The notes under the pieces are model-generated. The model saw nothing but the letters and a program-made list of their open reading frames with translations. It was not told where the DNA came from and searched no databases. Position numbers and translations under genes: made by a program. Below, in pieces: positions 31,846-41,001 of a stretch of DNA of 46,062 bases (position 1 is its first letter; each line of letters begins with the position of its first letter). The stretch covers positions 1-46,062 of the forward strand of contig JACSRV010000103.1 of assembly GCA_014879545.1 (NCBI GenBank), written 5' to 3'. This DNA comes from Chitinophagaceae bacterium (GTDB taxonomy: Bacteria; Bacteroidota; Bacteroidia; Chitinophagales; Chitinophagaceae).

Positions 31846-31872
31846 CCGAACACCAATAAAAATTTACCCCAA

Positions 31873-32289
31873 TTGAAAAAGACATTTTTTGCCGCCGTTG
31901 CGGTGTTGTTGGCGATGGGTTGTGCCGGGCCGGAAGAAGATGTGGAAGCGAAACTACAGCACTTCTACTCGTGGTACATCACCACCAACGACACACTCAA
32001 GACAGGGAAGGTATCGGCAGATACGCTGGAAAAGTACATTACCGCTGCCTACCGCGAGCGAATAGCCGGAGATTCTGAGCTTGATTATGACCCGCTGCTA
32101 TCGGCCCAGGATTATGACAAAAAGTGGGTGAACACACTGACGGTGAGCAAAGCCACTGCCGGCCGTGAGAAAATTTACCGGGTGAGTTTCCTAACCGACG
32201 AAAAAGAAAAGATCAGCCACAACATTGTTGTGACCATGAACAAAGAACATGGTGAATGGAAGATAGATTATGTAGAGGCGAATAAGTGA
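31873..32289 (+). CDS. DUF3828-like lipoprotein
   Basis: I place the start at TTG 31873, giving 138 aa beginning MKKTFFAAVAVLLAMGC: a normal lipoprotein signal with Cys17 as the acylation site. The mature part (YSWYITTNDTLKTG, then a helix, then SFLTDEKEKISHNIVVTMNK and GEWKIDYVE) fits the DUF3828 pattern, a small alpha+beta domain of unknown function. An upstream in-frame TTG at 31822 would put a polar stretch before the signal and precede the -7 box. A periplasmic, membrane-tethered location is expected. The T9SS cargo gene follows 97 nt downstream on the same strand. Confidence 0.7.
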   Translation: MKKTFFAAVAVLLAMGCAGPEEDVEAKLQHFYSWYITTNDTLKTGKVSADTLEKYITAAYRERIAGDSELDYDPLLSAQDYDKKWVNTLTVSKATAGREKIYRVSFLTDEKEKISHNIVVTMNKEHGEWKIDYVEANK

Positions 32290-32386
32290 TCGAAGATCGC
32301 GTTTCCTGATTATGGTTAATAAAGAAACCCCAAAGCCCAACTTATTTTACAAATTTATTGTCTGTTAATACTACAACACTCCTTAC

Positions 32387-35300
32387 ATGAAAAAATACAC
32401 CCTTTTTCTCGTCAATGCACTCCTATGCCTAACCGGCACCAACAGTACATTTGCCCAAATGGTGGGCACCAATGTGTTTCTAAAAGGCCAGTTTCTTGAA
32501 GTGGGCATCAACAACAACGGCTCGTTCGGGGCTTGTGGTTCTGCCGGAGCGATACCAACCGGATATCATCCGATGTATGGCGGTCCTCTGGCTTCGGTTT
32601 ACGACATTGGCCACGACGGATGGACAACGGGAAGCCCGGCCTATCTGGGGGACTATACCTACGCCGGTTCACCATTTGAAGGGTGGGAGATACAAATAGG
32701 CAGCGGACGGGTGCAGGCATTTCAGAACTGCCCGGGAACAATGACTACTTCTGTTGGTGGGCTGACTGTAACAGGATCTAACACCGGCTACACTAACACC
32801 GGGGGCAGCGCCAAGACGTATTGGGCGGGCAGCGCCATGGGCGGGCAATTGCTCATCAACAAAGAAACCCGGATAGACAGCACTGCTTCAAATGTGTTGG
32901 TGTCTGTAACATTACGCAATACAGGAAGCACACCTGTACCCGATGTTTACTACTTCCGCAGTTGCGACCCTGACATCTCCATGGCAGGGTCATTTTCAAC
33001 CGTGAATCGGATTGTCTATCAGGCTGATTCGAACCGCACTTTGGTTGAATCTTCGATATTCGGATCACCTACACATTCGCTGGGGCTTGGCACCAGAGAC
33101 GATCGCGCGAGAGTGTTGATCTACACTTCCTGGTGGCTGAGTTCCTCAATAGACCTTGCAACGGTATGGTCAGGCACATATGGCCCTCCCGGATCAGGAG
33201 CACAATATAGCCAAGGAGCATGCCTGCCCGTGAGTTGTACCCCATCGGACATTGCTATCGGACTTGTGTTCAAACTGGGTACAATTGCGCCCGGCGATAG
33301 TGTTACATTTCGCTACGCATACATCTACGATGGTGTCGCTGGATTTGCAACCGCATTTATGCCTCCATGCACCGGCACTCCCTATGCCGGAATAGTTGGC
33401 GCCAACACACCCATTGCGTGCCCAACCACGCCCATAACACTAGACCTTTCCGGCACAACACTTGCCACAGGGCTGACCTACCAATGGCAGTCATCGCCGG
33501 ACAGTACCACATGGACGAGTATAACAGGCGCTACCAATGCAACACATTCCGTTACAGGCTTTTCAGCAACAACCTACTACCGGTGCGGAGTAACATGTAC
33601 AGCGTCCGGCAGCACAGCATTTTCGGCAGGAAAAAAAATAAGTTACTCCTCGGCATGTCCATGCCTGCACACTGCGGGCACTGTAAATCCTAATACCGCT
33701 TCGGCTTGCCCCACTACATCGGTCGTTCTCAATAATACAGGATACACATCGGCTACAGGCGTGACACTGCAATGGCAGTCATCGCCCGACAGTGCGACGT
33801 GGAGCAACATTGCAGGCGCAACATCAGTGCCCTACAGTTTTACCGGTCTGGGCGCAACCACGTTCTACAGACTTAAAGCCACCTGTGTAGCCACATCAGG
33901 AGATGCGTACTCAGCTGTTCGGAAGATAATTTTCAATTCTGTTTGCTCCTGTGCCGGCACACCGGTAACTGCCACAACAACTGCCAGCACAACACTGTGC
34001 AGCAGCTGTAGCCTCACGCTGGATCTTTCCGGGCTTGCTGCAATGGCCGGCTACACCTACCAATGGCAACGTTCGGCAGACGGAGTTGGATGGACCAACA
34101 TACCCGCAGCAACCGCACTTCCGTATGTACACTCGCCATCTGACGCGTACTACTACAGATGTAATGTGACCTGTACGGCAAGTAGTGCCACAACACCCTC
34201 TTCTCCAATACTAGTTTCCGTTCCATACCATATTGATGATGACAGTGTACGTAACTCACCAGACACCTCCTGTATAGGGCAACTATTCTATGTAAGAACA
34301 AACGGAACATCTCCGTTACTTTCGGTGAAGACCTTTTTTGGTGATGGCTCTAACTCTTCATTGCCGATGGTTGCTTTTACCGGTATACCAGGTCGCGCAG
34401 CCAATGTCGGTCATACGTATTCACTCCCCGGAACCTACACAGTTAAGCAGATACTTTACCATGGGTCAAATGCACACGACTCGATTACATTCAGCTACAC
34501 ACACTCAGGATGTAAGATACTGCCGGTTAGGTACTTCATTGACACGAACAACAACTGCCTGAAAGACGCAAGTGAACAGATGAATTATCATCCCTTACTT
34601 ATAAGGGTAGACTCAAACAGCATTCCTGTGGACACTCTTACCGGGGCAGCAGGAATCTACTACAAGGCATATGGAGGCCCCGGAACCATTTATTCGTTCA
34701 CGCTATTAGCCGGCCCCATGGTAGTGTCTTGCTCATCTTCGGCAATCATCTACGACACTATTCTGACGGGCGTGTCGTATTATCCGACCAAATATGTAGG
34801 ACTGAACTGTTCATCCACGGACTTTGATCTTGCGCCGTTCGTAACTTTCTTTGCCAACTCAAATGCGGGACGTGCAACAATCTTGCCACGTAATCTACTT
34901 TGTACACCAACGCCTGCAGCTACAGTCATAAATTATAGTCCCAAATACAAGTATGTTTCGACCACTGCAGCTATTTCCCCAACTGCATCCGCAACGTCCG
35001 ACCATTCAATATCATGGAATCATTCTGCGCTCACATGCACGGCACCATCGGGGCTGGTGACTTCGAGACTTCGCCCGACAACCGGAACTCTGACCATTGG
35101 TGATACCGTGCAGACGAGTGTTCAGATGAGCCCAACAAGCGGTGATGCCAACACGACCAACAATATGATCATTCGTGTTGATACCGTCATTGGCCCCTAC
35201 GACCCTAATATCATAGAAGTGCTGCCTCGCGGTTGCTTCGATAACGACACAACACTTCAATTCACAGTGCACTTCGAAAACAAGGGAAATGATACAGCAC

Positions 35301-35860
35301 ATAATGTTCATGTCATGGATACCATTTCTGCCAACCTCGATTTCAGGACGCTGGAAATACTTGCAACATCGGCCGAAATGGACGTTTATCCCTACGAAGA
35401 CGCAGGATACACGATCGTGAAATTCGACTTCCCGAATATCAAGTTACTTGATAGCACCTGGGAAGGGCTGAATGAAGGAATGTTTGTGTACCAGATCAAA
35501 ACAAAGCCGGGCCTCGCTAACGGATCGACTATAACCAGCCGTGTGGGCATCTACTTCGACAACAATGAAGTGGTGATGACCAATACAGTTATAAATACCA
35601 AGGGCTGCCCTGTACCTACAAAAACAATATCCGTTACGGGTAATGATGTGAACCTTTTCCCTAACCCGACAACAGGAACACTTACTGTGACCTCGGGAGA
35701 AAAAATGCACCACATCGTTATCACAAACCTGCTGGGACAAACACTCTTGCAGACGGAATGCGACGCTACGTTCAAACAAATGGATGTAAGTGATCTGCCG
35801 GCGGGTATGTACCTGGTAAAGGTGAACAACCACTCAGTAAGGCGTTTTGTGAAGCAGTGA
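32387..35860 (+). CDS. Large T9SS-secreted protein with Ig-like repeats
   Basis: A 1157-aa protein with a signal peptide (1-23, ending STFAQ). The N-terminal ~320 residues form a Gly/Thr-rich beta domain. Three tandem Ig-like repeats of about 96 residues follow, each with LxYQWQxSxDxxxW and YYRCxVTCTA (near residues 366, 462 and 559). Next come a PKD-like segment (FFGDGSNSS and VGHTYSLPGTYTVKQI, about 645-705), a Ca-binding-like FIDTNNNCLKDASE segment, and a DUF11-like region (FTVHFENKGNDTAHNVHVMD). The C-terminal ~75 residues are a type A T9SS sorting domain (LFPNPTTGTLTV and DLPAGMYLVKV, ending RRFVKQ). It should be exported, passed through the type IX system and attached to the surface or released. 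An adhesin or surface-layer role is inferred; T9SS genes are not in the window. Confidence 0.88.
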   Translation: MKKYTLFLVNALLCLTGTNSTFAQMVGTNVFLKGQFLEVGINNNGSFGACGSAGAIPTGYHPMYGGPLASVYDIGHDGWTTGSPAYLGDYTYAGSPFEGWEIQIGSGRVQAFQNCPGTMTTSVGGLTVTGSNTGYTNTGGSAKTYWAGSAMGGQLLINKETRIDSTASNVLVSVTLRNTGSTPVPDVYYFRSCDPDISMAGSFSTVNRIVYQADSNRTLVESSIFGSPTHSLGLGTRDDRARVLIYTSWWLSSSIDLATVWSGTYGPPGSGAQYSQGACLPVSCTPSDIAIGLVFKLGTIAPGDSVTFRYAYIYDGVAGFATAFMPPCTGTPYAGIVGANTPIACPTTPITLDLSGTTLATGLTYQWQSSPDSTTWTSITGATNATHSVTGFSATTYYRCGVTCTASGSTAFSAGKKISYSSACPCLHTAGTVNPNTASACPTTSVVLNNTGYTSATGVTLQWQSSPDSATWSNIAGATSVPYSFTGLGATTFYRLKATCVATSGDAYSAVRKIIFNSVCSCAGTPVTATTTASTTLCSSCSLTLDLSGLAAMAGYTYQWQRSADGVGWTNIPAATALPYVHSPSDAYYYRCNVTCTASSATTPSSPILVSVPYHIDDDSVRNSPDTSCIGQLFYVRTNGTSPLLSVKTFFGDGSNSSLPMVAFTGIPGRAANVGHTYSLPGTYTVKQILYHGSNAHDSITFSYTHSGCKILPVRYFIDTNNNCLKDASEQMNYHPLLIRVDSNSIPVDTLTGAAGIYYKAYGGPGTIYSFTLLAGPMVVSCSSSAIIYDTILTGVSYYPTKYVGLNCSSTDFDLAPFVTFFANSNAGRATILPRNLLCTPTPAATVINYSPKYKYVSTTAAISPTASATSDHSISWNHSALTCTAPSGLVTSRLRPTTGTLTIGDTVQTSVQMSPTSGDANTTNNMIIRVDTVIGPYDPNIIEVLPRGCFDNDTTLQFTVHFENKGNDTAHNVHVMDTISANLDFRTLEILATSAEMDVYPYEDAGYTIVKFDFPNIKLLDSTWEGLNEGMFVYQIKTKPGLANGSTITSRVGIYFDNNEVVMTNTVINTKGCPVPTKTISVTGNDVNLFPNPTTGTLTVTSGEKMHHIVITNLLGQTLLQTECDATFKQMDVSDLPAGMYLVKVNNHSVRRFVKQ
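33390..34220 (+). repeat. Three Ig-like repeat units in the T9SS protein gene
   Basis: The units are spaced 288 and 291 bp apart, measured at the shared CAATGGCA (33482, 33770, 34061). Units 1 and 2 are identical over CAATGGCAGTCATCGCC and remain similar beyond it, while unit 3 is more diverged. Units 1 and 2 therefore look like a relatively recent internal duplication. Confidence 0.8.
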
Positions 35861-35892
35861 TGAACACCCCTATAAGCGACTAGCACCCCTCA

Positions 35893-36390
35893 TCAATGGC
35901 ACTTAAAATACTCGAACGGTTCTTTGCAGTCGAGGCATTTGTACAGGGCTTTGCAAGAGGTGGGGCCAAACCGGCTCACAAGTTCGGTATGGGTTGAGTT
36001 GCAGCGCGGGCAGGTGACGTCGTCGTCTTCAAAAAGGCCCAGATCGGCAAACGCTTTTCTATTGGGCGGGGCTATACCATATTCCTTCAGCTTTCGCTTG
36101 CCCTCCTCGGTCATCCAGTCGGTGGTCCATGCCGGGCTTATCTGCTGCTCCACCACTACATTACGGATGCCGCGTCCACCCAGTGCCATACGGATGGCAA
36201 CTGCGATCACATCCATAGCCGGGCAGCCGCTATAAGTGGGTGTAATGACCACACGCACCTGCAACGGGGGCTGCGTCACTACCACATCGCGTACAATGCC
36301 AAGATCCAGAATAGTAAGCACGGGTACTTCGGGGTCTGTCACTTCAGACAGCCACTCCATTACCTGCTCCTTTGTGATTTCGCGTTCCAT
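35893..36390 (-). CDS. paaD: PaaD-like protein (phenylacetyl-CoA epoxidase maturation family)
   Basis: A 165-aa protein with an N-terminal MIP18/DUF59 domain (SEVTDPEVPVLTILDLGIVR; TPTYSGCPAMDVIAVAI, with the Cys typical of Fe-S-handling members) and a C-terminal zinc-ribbon-like segment (CPRCNSTHTELVSRFGPTSC, then CLDC, ending EYFKCH). That combination is the PaaD (PaaJ) family, needed for assembly or activity of the PaaABCE phenylacetyl-CoA epoxidase. No paaABCE gene is in the window. Its ATG overlaps the stop of the upstream polytopic membrane protein by one base, so it is translated with that gene. A more general Fe-S targeting function is possible. Confidence 0.85.
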   Translation of the reverse strand: MEREITKEQVMEWLSEVTDPEVPVLTILDLGIVRDVVVTQPPLQVRVVITPTYSGCPAMDVIAVAIRMALGGRGIRNVVVEQQISPAWTTDWMTEEGKRKLKEYGIAPPNRKAFADLGLFEDDDVTCPRCNSTHTELVSRFGPTSCKALYKCLDCKEPFEYFKCH

Positions 36391-38696
36391 TACATGTTTG
36401 TTTTGAACAGATGTCCGTTCACCATCACCTCGCCCTTGGCACTACGTGTTATGAACAGCCCTGCAGCGGGGCGCAGCAACAGTTCGTCCATAGCCAGGTA
36501 TGCGGGGTTAAGTGTATTGACAACCTGCAGCCGGATGCGCCTGCATGCAGCCGGTATGTAAAAGTACTGCGCACAGCGAAACCACATATCACGACTGTCT
36601 ATACTTGCATTGGTGGCGGCTTTTACAGTGCCTATCTCGTTGCCCTTTTCATCCAGCAAATGGAGTAGCAGATCGGGTGAACGATAATCGGCCCGACCCA
36701 ACAGGAACCATGCGGACACTTCATATTCTATACTATCGGCAGAGATACTCACCGGTATATCAGCCACTACGCTGTCGTTGCCACGTATAACAGGCGCACA
36801 GCCAGTGCCGAATAAAGGAGTACCGTTCCTGCCATCATCGAAGTGGGCGGCATACCACGAGCCTGCTGCGCCTACAAGGGTGTCGGTAGTGACGTAGGGC
36901 ACCATCGCGTTCACACTGTCGGCAAAGTGTTTGTCTGCGGCCCGTATGCGGGCAGGATAAACGGCATAGACACGGCAGTCTGAGTGCTCACCAATATAGT
37001 CGGCATTGTCCAGCAGATACTGCTCGCCGTGCGAGAGTACATCAGTCTTCAGTACCATAGCCAGGAACGGACGGTCGTCGGGTAGCATGGCGAGAGTGGG
37101 CTTCTGCGCCAATGGCCCCGCTATGAGCCGCACCTGATCCTGCGCCTGCGACCACGAGGAACGCGACATCATGACATCCACAATGGGGAGATGTAGCTGC
37201 AGGGCTGCCTTGCTGCCCAGCGTCATCATCCAGCCCTCGTGACCTATCCATAACTTCTCGGTGCCTATATGAAAATACTTCAGCAGCAACAATGCCTGAA
37301 AGTCGGTGGGTTGGTATTTGTGCTCTGCGAGGAAATCTTTCCAATTCTTTTCGAGTTTGGACCAGATCATGTCATAGTTATAGGCTCCCTGCTCGGAGAT
37401 CTCTCGGGTGGTTTTCATGTAGCCACGCACTTCAAGACTCCACACCATGGTGGCCAATGCCAGCAGAGCCCATGCGCTGCGAATGCGGCCTGATGCCTTA
37501 AGGGCAGTAAACCATTGGTACATGACCACAGCGGCATAAACAGCAATGATGTAGTAGAAGATCCACACGAAGCGACCCAGCGCACGGAACTGCTTGAAGC
37601 CCACGAGGTACTGAATGAGCCACTGCATGTTCCAGATGAAGGGAATGCCCATGCTGAAGATGAGCACCGAAAAGGCCATCCACACCCAAAGTCTGTCGAA
37701 CTGCGGTAATGGCAGCAGCTGAACGGTGCCCTTGCGCACACGCACATATACCTGCTGCAATGCCAGCAGACCAAGCATGCCTATGACCACCAGACCAAGG
37801 TAAGAATAACCTTCTCCCCCGTTGCTTACCCGAGGCATAATATGATGCTCTACAAGGAACTTCCAGAAGGGTGAAAAGTAAGAAGTGATGACCTGCGGCA
37901 GATTGGTGTAACTATCCACCGGATTGTAGGGCGTCTGCGGGCGGTCGTGTACCGTGTCGGTGACGCGAATGAGCATCATAACGGTGGCCGGCACTGCTGC
38001 CCCCAACCCGAAGTAGGGCGCCACATGCCTGAAACGCTGTGCCCATGTGCCGCCTGAAAGCACCAGGTACCAGACCGAGTAAGCCCCTACCCACACCAGC
38101 ACCATGCCGGCATAGTATGGATGCAGCAACGAGCTGATGACACCCAGCAAAAAGATGTAGATGCAGTGGCGTATGCGTGCAGTCTCGTGGTATTGCAGCG
38201 ACCAGTAGAACAGCATGGGTATGACACAGGTAAAGGCCAGCGCATAGTGCCCGCGCACGCATATCATTTGCGGAGTGAGGAAGCTGATACACGCACCGAA
38301 CACCATAGCATAGAGTGGCGGGGTGCCGAACCGCAGCAATATCTTGTAGAGATAAACAACCGACAGCACATAACTAAGCCCCAGCAACCACCACAAGACC
38401 GTGAGTGCTACCGGCGCCGACACATTGCCGATGGACGCAAAGAACACCGACAGCAATGGTATGCCGTCGGTGAACACGATATGCTCACCAAACGGATAGT
38501 TCATGCCCTGAAAATGGTAACCGCTGCCCCACATGCTGTGGTAGAGGTAGGTAAGGTTGTTCTTGGCGCCATCGCCGCCTATGTCGGGCAGCATGCGCCA
38601 CGGAATGCGCACAATATGGTGCAGCGACAACACTGTAAGCACCACCGCGAATAAGGTGGTGGCCAAAAGCCATAAACTGCGTTGTTGCCGTGTCAT
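36390..38696 (-). CDS. Polytopic membrane protein, probable GT-C-type glycosyltransferase
   Basis: A 768-aa protein. Residues 1-440 hold about a dozen hydrophobic helices (for example SLWLLATTLFAVVLTVLSLH, residues 6-25). A periplasmic first loop contains PDIGGDGAKNNLTYLYH, with an Asp in the position often catalytic in GT-C enzymes, and MNYPFGEHIVFTDG. Residues about 440-768 are mostly soluble with a beta-rich, carbohydrate-binding-like region near the C-terminus. The layout resembles PMT/ArnT-like lipid-linked sugar transferases, but no specific family can be fixed. It overlaps the upstream GT2 by 4 nt (ATGA) and the downstream paaD by 1 nt. A GT2 making polyprenyl-phosphate sugar and a GT-C using it is a classical pairing, which supports this reading. 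Confidence 0.7.
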   Translation of the reverse strand: MTRQQRSLWLLATTLFAVVLTVLSLHHIVRIPWRMLPDIGGDGAKNNLTYLYHSMWGSGYHFQGMNYPFGEHIVFTDGIPLLSVFFASIGNVSAPVALTVLWWLLGLSYVLSVVYLYKILLRFGTPPLYAMVFGACISFLTPQMICVRGHYALAFTCVIPMLFYWSLQYHETARIRHCIYIFLLGVISSLLHPYYAGMVLVWVGAYSVWYLVLSGGTWAQRFRHVAPYFGLGAAVPATVMMLIRVTDTVHDRPQTPYNPVDSYTNLPQVITSYFSPFWKFLVEHHIMPRVSNGGEGYSYLGLVVIGMLGLLALQQVYVRVRKGTVQLLPLPQFDRLWVWMAFSVLIFSMGIPFIWNMQWLIQYLVGFKQFRALGRFVWIFYYIIAVYAAVVMYQWFTALKASGRIRSAWALLALATMVWSLEVRGYMKTTREISEQGAYNYDMIWSKLEKNWKDFLAEHKYQPTDFQALLLLKYFHIGTEKLWIGHEGWMMTLGSKAALQLHLPIVDVMMSRSSWSQAQDQVRLIAGPLAQKPTLAMLPDDRPFLAMVLKTDVLSHGEQYLLDNADYIGEHSDCRVYAVYPARIRAADKHFADSVNAMVPYVTTDTLVGAAGSWYAAHFDDGRNGTPLFGTGCAPVIRGNDSVVADIPVSISADSIEYEVSAWFLLGRADYRSPDLLLHLLDEKGNEIGTVKAATNASIDSRDMWFRCAQYFYIPAACRRIRLQVVNTLNPAYLAMDELLLRPAAGLFITRSAKGEVMVNGHLFKTNM

Positions 38697-39400
38697 CGGT
38701 TCTTATTGAAGAGCAGACTGATGAAGTTGCGCATTTCGGGCAGTAAAATACGATAATTCATGCTGCGGAAACGAATGTTCTCCTTCAGCGTGACCGGTAT
38801 GGCCACCATGCGTAAGGTCTTGCCCGCGGTACATTTGTACACAAATTCCAGGTCGAACAGATACCGGTCTATGGTGGTAGAGAGGAACACTCCCGCAGCC
38901 GCCCGGTTGAAGCCCTTGAGACCGCACTGTGTATCGGTGATGGGCATGGATAGCAGGGTGCGGGTGCCCAGTCGCAGCACACGCGAAATGACCCTGCGCA
39001 CGAACGGCACATGGCTGTAATAGTCGGCATTCTTAACGCCGATGGCCACATCGCACGATCCGCCGCTGAGTGTTTTGTACACCTCACAGATACTTGCCGA
39101 GGTGTACGGAAAATCGATGTCGGTATAGATTATGATGTCGCCGGTGGCGGCCTCAACACCTTTTCGGGTGGCGTATCCCTTGCCATGATTGTCGGGGTAG
39201 GTAATGACCCTGAGTGTGGGTATGTTGGCCAGCAAATGATCGAGCGCATGGTCGGTTACCGTGGCACTGCTGCCATCCAGCACCAGAATCAGTTCGGCAT
39301 TGCCGCCCCAGCACTCCGACAGTGCAGAGAAGCAGGAACAAACTACCTGTTCCCAGCCGGGCTGGGGATTGTAGCAGGGCAAAACCAGAGAAACGGGCAT
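38693..39400 (-). CDS. Family 2 glycosyltransferase, dolichyl/polyprenyl-phosphate-sugar synthase-like
   Basis: A 235-aa cytoplasmic GT-A enzyme. Motifs include VSLVLPCYNPQPGW at the N-terminus, ELILVLDGSS, the acidic DIIIYTDIDFPYTSAS (DxD-like metal site), and TDTQCGLKGFNRAAAG, the acceptor-site pattern of DPM1/GtrB-like enzymes. No C-terminal membrane helices are present. It likely makes a polyprenyl-phosphate sugar for the polytopic protein encoded next (4-nt overlap). An exact -7 box lies directly upstream, suggesting a leaderless first gene of a three-gene operon. Confidence 0.88.
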   Translation of the reverse strand: MPVSLVLPCYNPQPGWEQVVCSCFSALSECWGGNAELILVLDGSSATVTDHALDHLLANIPTLRVITYPDNHGKGYATRKGVEAATGDIIIYTDIDFPYTSASICEVYKTLSGGSCDVAIGVKNADYYSHVPFVRRVISRVLRLGTRTLLSMPITDTQCGLKGFNRAAAGVFLSTTIDRYLFDLEFVYKCTAGKTLRMVAIPVTLKENIRFRSMNYRILLPEMRNFISLLFNKNR

Positions 39401-39405
39401 GGGGT

Positions 39406-39413
39406 CAAAAATA
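39406..39413 (-). promoter_or_regulatory. -7 promoter box of the GT2/GT-C/paaD operon
   Basis: On the minus strand TATTTTTG matches TAnnTTTG exactly. It ends 5 nt before the ATG at 39400, so transcription would begin at the start codon itself. No -33 TTG was seen at the expected distance. Confidence 0.45.
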
Positions 39414-39509
39414 GTTATAAAAGTAACGGCACCCGATCCGAAAAATTACACGGTCAGGAACAGTTTCCTGTTCAGGGCAAACCGTAGACAATTGAACCGC
39501 CCGAAAGTA

Positions 39510-40352
39510 TTAGTTGAACTTGTCGTGCTGGTTATAGGTATCAAACGTATTGTACCATGTGTATTCCTTCCAACCGCCTGAGAATGGCATGATAATGAAA
39601 GAAAGCTGCAGCTGAGACGTAGAACTGAATTTGAACGGACCATCAGTGAGGTTGTTCAGAGAACGGTTCACATCCATAAGATTGACATTACCTGCAGAAT
39701 ACATGGCACGGATCTTCCAGCAGAAACCGGTGAATACCGACCAGTCGAACTTAGCGTAGGGAAGGCAGCTATAGCCATACTGCGCGGTGAAACCACTCAC
39801 ACCCTCCAGATTAGTAATCATGATCTGCGGTATCACACCGACCCCGAATGTTGCACCCATTGGCAGGCGCTTAGTGAGGATGGCGTCGTTACCTATCTTG
39901 TAATCAATACCTATGGGCATACACACCTGCATAGTAGCTGCGTTGAGCGAAGGACTACCTGCTTTGTATGTGCCGCTGGTGTTCATGGTCTGGTTCAGAT
40001 CGCTCCAGGTATACATATTTGCCTGCAACTGAGCCGCTACAGCCCAGCAACTGATGTGACCGGTAGCCTTGAACGGCAGACACAGCCCTATACTGCCACC
40101 AAAGCCCGTACCCGGTAGTTTGCGGGTAGCAGTAGAATCTCCTTTGAACTCACCACCGGCATCTACAACACGCACCACACCGGTAAAAGAACCTGACGGC
40201 ATGACCAGTCCGCCGCCTATTTCGTAACGTAACGGATTGCGCAGATTGCTCCAGAAGGGTTCAACCATGTGCTGGTACTGAGCAAAACTCACTACCGGCA
40301 TCATAGCAAAAATAAATGCAGTAACGAAACAGGCTTTCCTGATCAGATTCAT
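39510..40352 (-). CDS. Exported protein, probable outer-membrane beta barrel
   Basis: A 280-aa protein with a signal peptide (1-25, ending VVSFAQ). The mature chain shows many alternating strand-like segments with Gly and aromatic residues (RYEIGGGLVMPSGSFTGVVR; GFGGSIGLCLPFKATGHI; ATFGVGVIPQIMITNL; SVFTGFCWKIRAMYSAG), as in outer-membrane porin-like or PorP-like barrels. It has no lipobox. The C-terminus (YNTFDTYNQHDKFN) lacks a terminal Phe. I do not recognise a specific family. It stands alone between the GT2 operon and the divergent SET gene, about 107 nt from the latter. Confidence 0.7.
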   Translation of the reverse strand: MNLIRKACFVTAFIFAMMPVVSFAQYQHMVEPFWSNLRNPLRYEIGGGLVMPSGSFTGVVRVVDAGGEFKGDSTATRKLPGTGFGGSIGLCLPFKATGHISCWAVAAQLQANMYTWSDLNQTMNTSGTYKAGSPSLNAATMQVCMPIGIDYKIGNDAILTKRLPMGATFGVGVIPQIMITNLEGVSGFTAQYGYSCLPYAKFDWSVFTGFCWKIRAMYSAGNVNLMDVNRSLNNLTDGPFKFSSTSQLQLSFIIMPFSGGWKEYTWYNTFDTYNQHDKFN

Positions 40353-40441
40353 ACGTGTTGTGCCTTTGAGTTGTAAATATATAAAAAGACATCTAAAAAT
40401 ACTATTTTATTGACGATTAGCGGTTTTTGCGGGCGTGTAGC

Positions 40442-40449
40442 TACTTTTG
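40442..40449 (+). promoter_or_regulatory. -7 promoter box of the SET-domain gene
   Basis: TACTTTTG matches TAnnTTTG exactly and lies 9 nt before the ATG at 40459, giving a leader of only a few bases. The in-frame TTG at 40447 lies inside this box and so is not a likely start. No -33 TTG lies at 19-21 nt. Confidence 0.5.
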
Positions 40450-40458
40450 AACCCACTG

Positions 40459-40851
40459 ATGATCAAAACATATCTGCATATCGCTGATACGGCCCGGAAA
40501 GGCCGGGGCATGTTCACCAAAAAGGCCATAAAAGCCGCAACGGTGATAGAAAGTGCCCCTGTTATTGTAATGACATCGGAAGACAGGAAGCTGATAGACC
40601 AGACCCTGTTATATAACTATATTTTTGAATGGCAGCCGAACGGTGCCGATATGTGCTGTATGGCCCTGGGCAACATACCCATATACAATCATTCATATAC
40701 ATCCAACTGTGAGTACTTTATGGATTACGAAAAAAGTGAGATGTATATCCAAACAGTGCGGGATATTGAGGCGGGTGAAGAGCTGACCATCAACTATAAC
40801 GGCAATTGGGACGACAAAACACCGGTATGGTTTGATGTAGCTGCTGATTAA
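40459..40851 (+). CDS. SET-domain protein (putative lysine methyltransferase)
   Basis: A 130-aa single-domain protein starting at ATG 40459. It holds the SET hallmarks in order: GRGMFTKKAIK (15-25), NHSYTSNCEYF (77-87; the family NHSCxPN motif with Tyr in place of Cys), RDIEAGEELTINY (101-113; GEELTxDY motif). These bind S-adenosylmethionine and the target lysine and give the catalytic Tyr113. There is no pre- or post-SET zinc region. SET proteins methylate lysines of proteins; in bacteria the targets are largely unknown. Mostly eukaryotic in distribution but sporadic in bacteria. It is a single-gene unit with its own -7 box. Confidence 0.88.
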   Translation: MIKTYLHIADTARKGRGMFTKKAIKAATVIESAPVIVMTSEDRKLIDQTLLYNYIFEWQPNGADMCCMALGNIPIYNHSYTSNCEYFMDYEKSEMYIQTVRDIEAGEELTINYNGNWDDKTPVWFDVAAD

Positions 40852-41001
40852 GGAATCGGGAATTAAGGCATTGGGGAATCGTATATGGGGTCGCGGAAAC
40901 CGCAAAAGCCCAAATTGTTGCGGGTATTTTAAAATGAATACATTATTTTTACGGAAACTAATGCTGTCGGGTGATGCCCGGCACAAGAAAATTGTTTTGA
41001 T

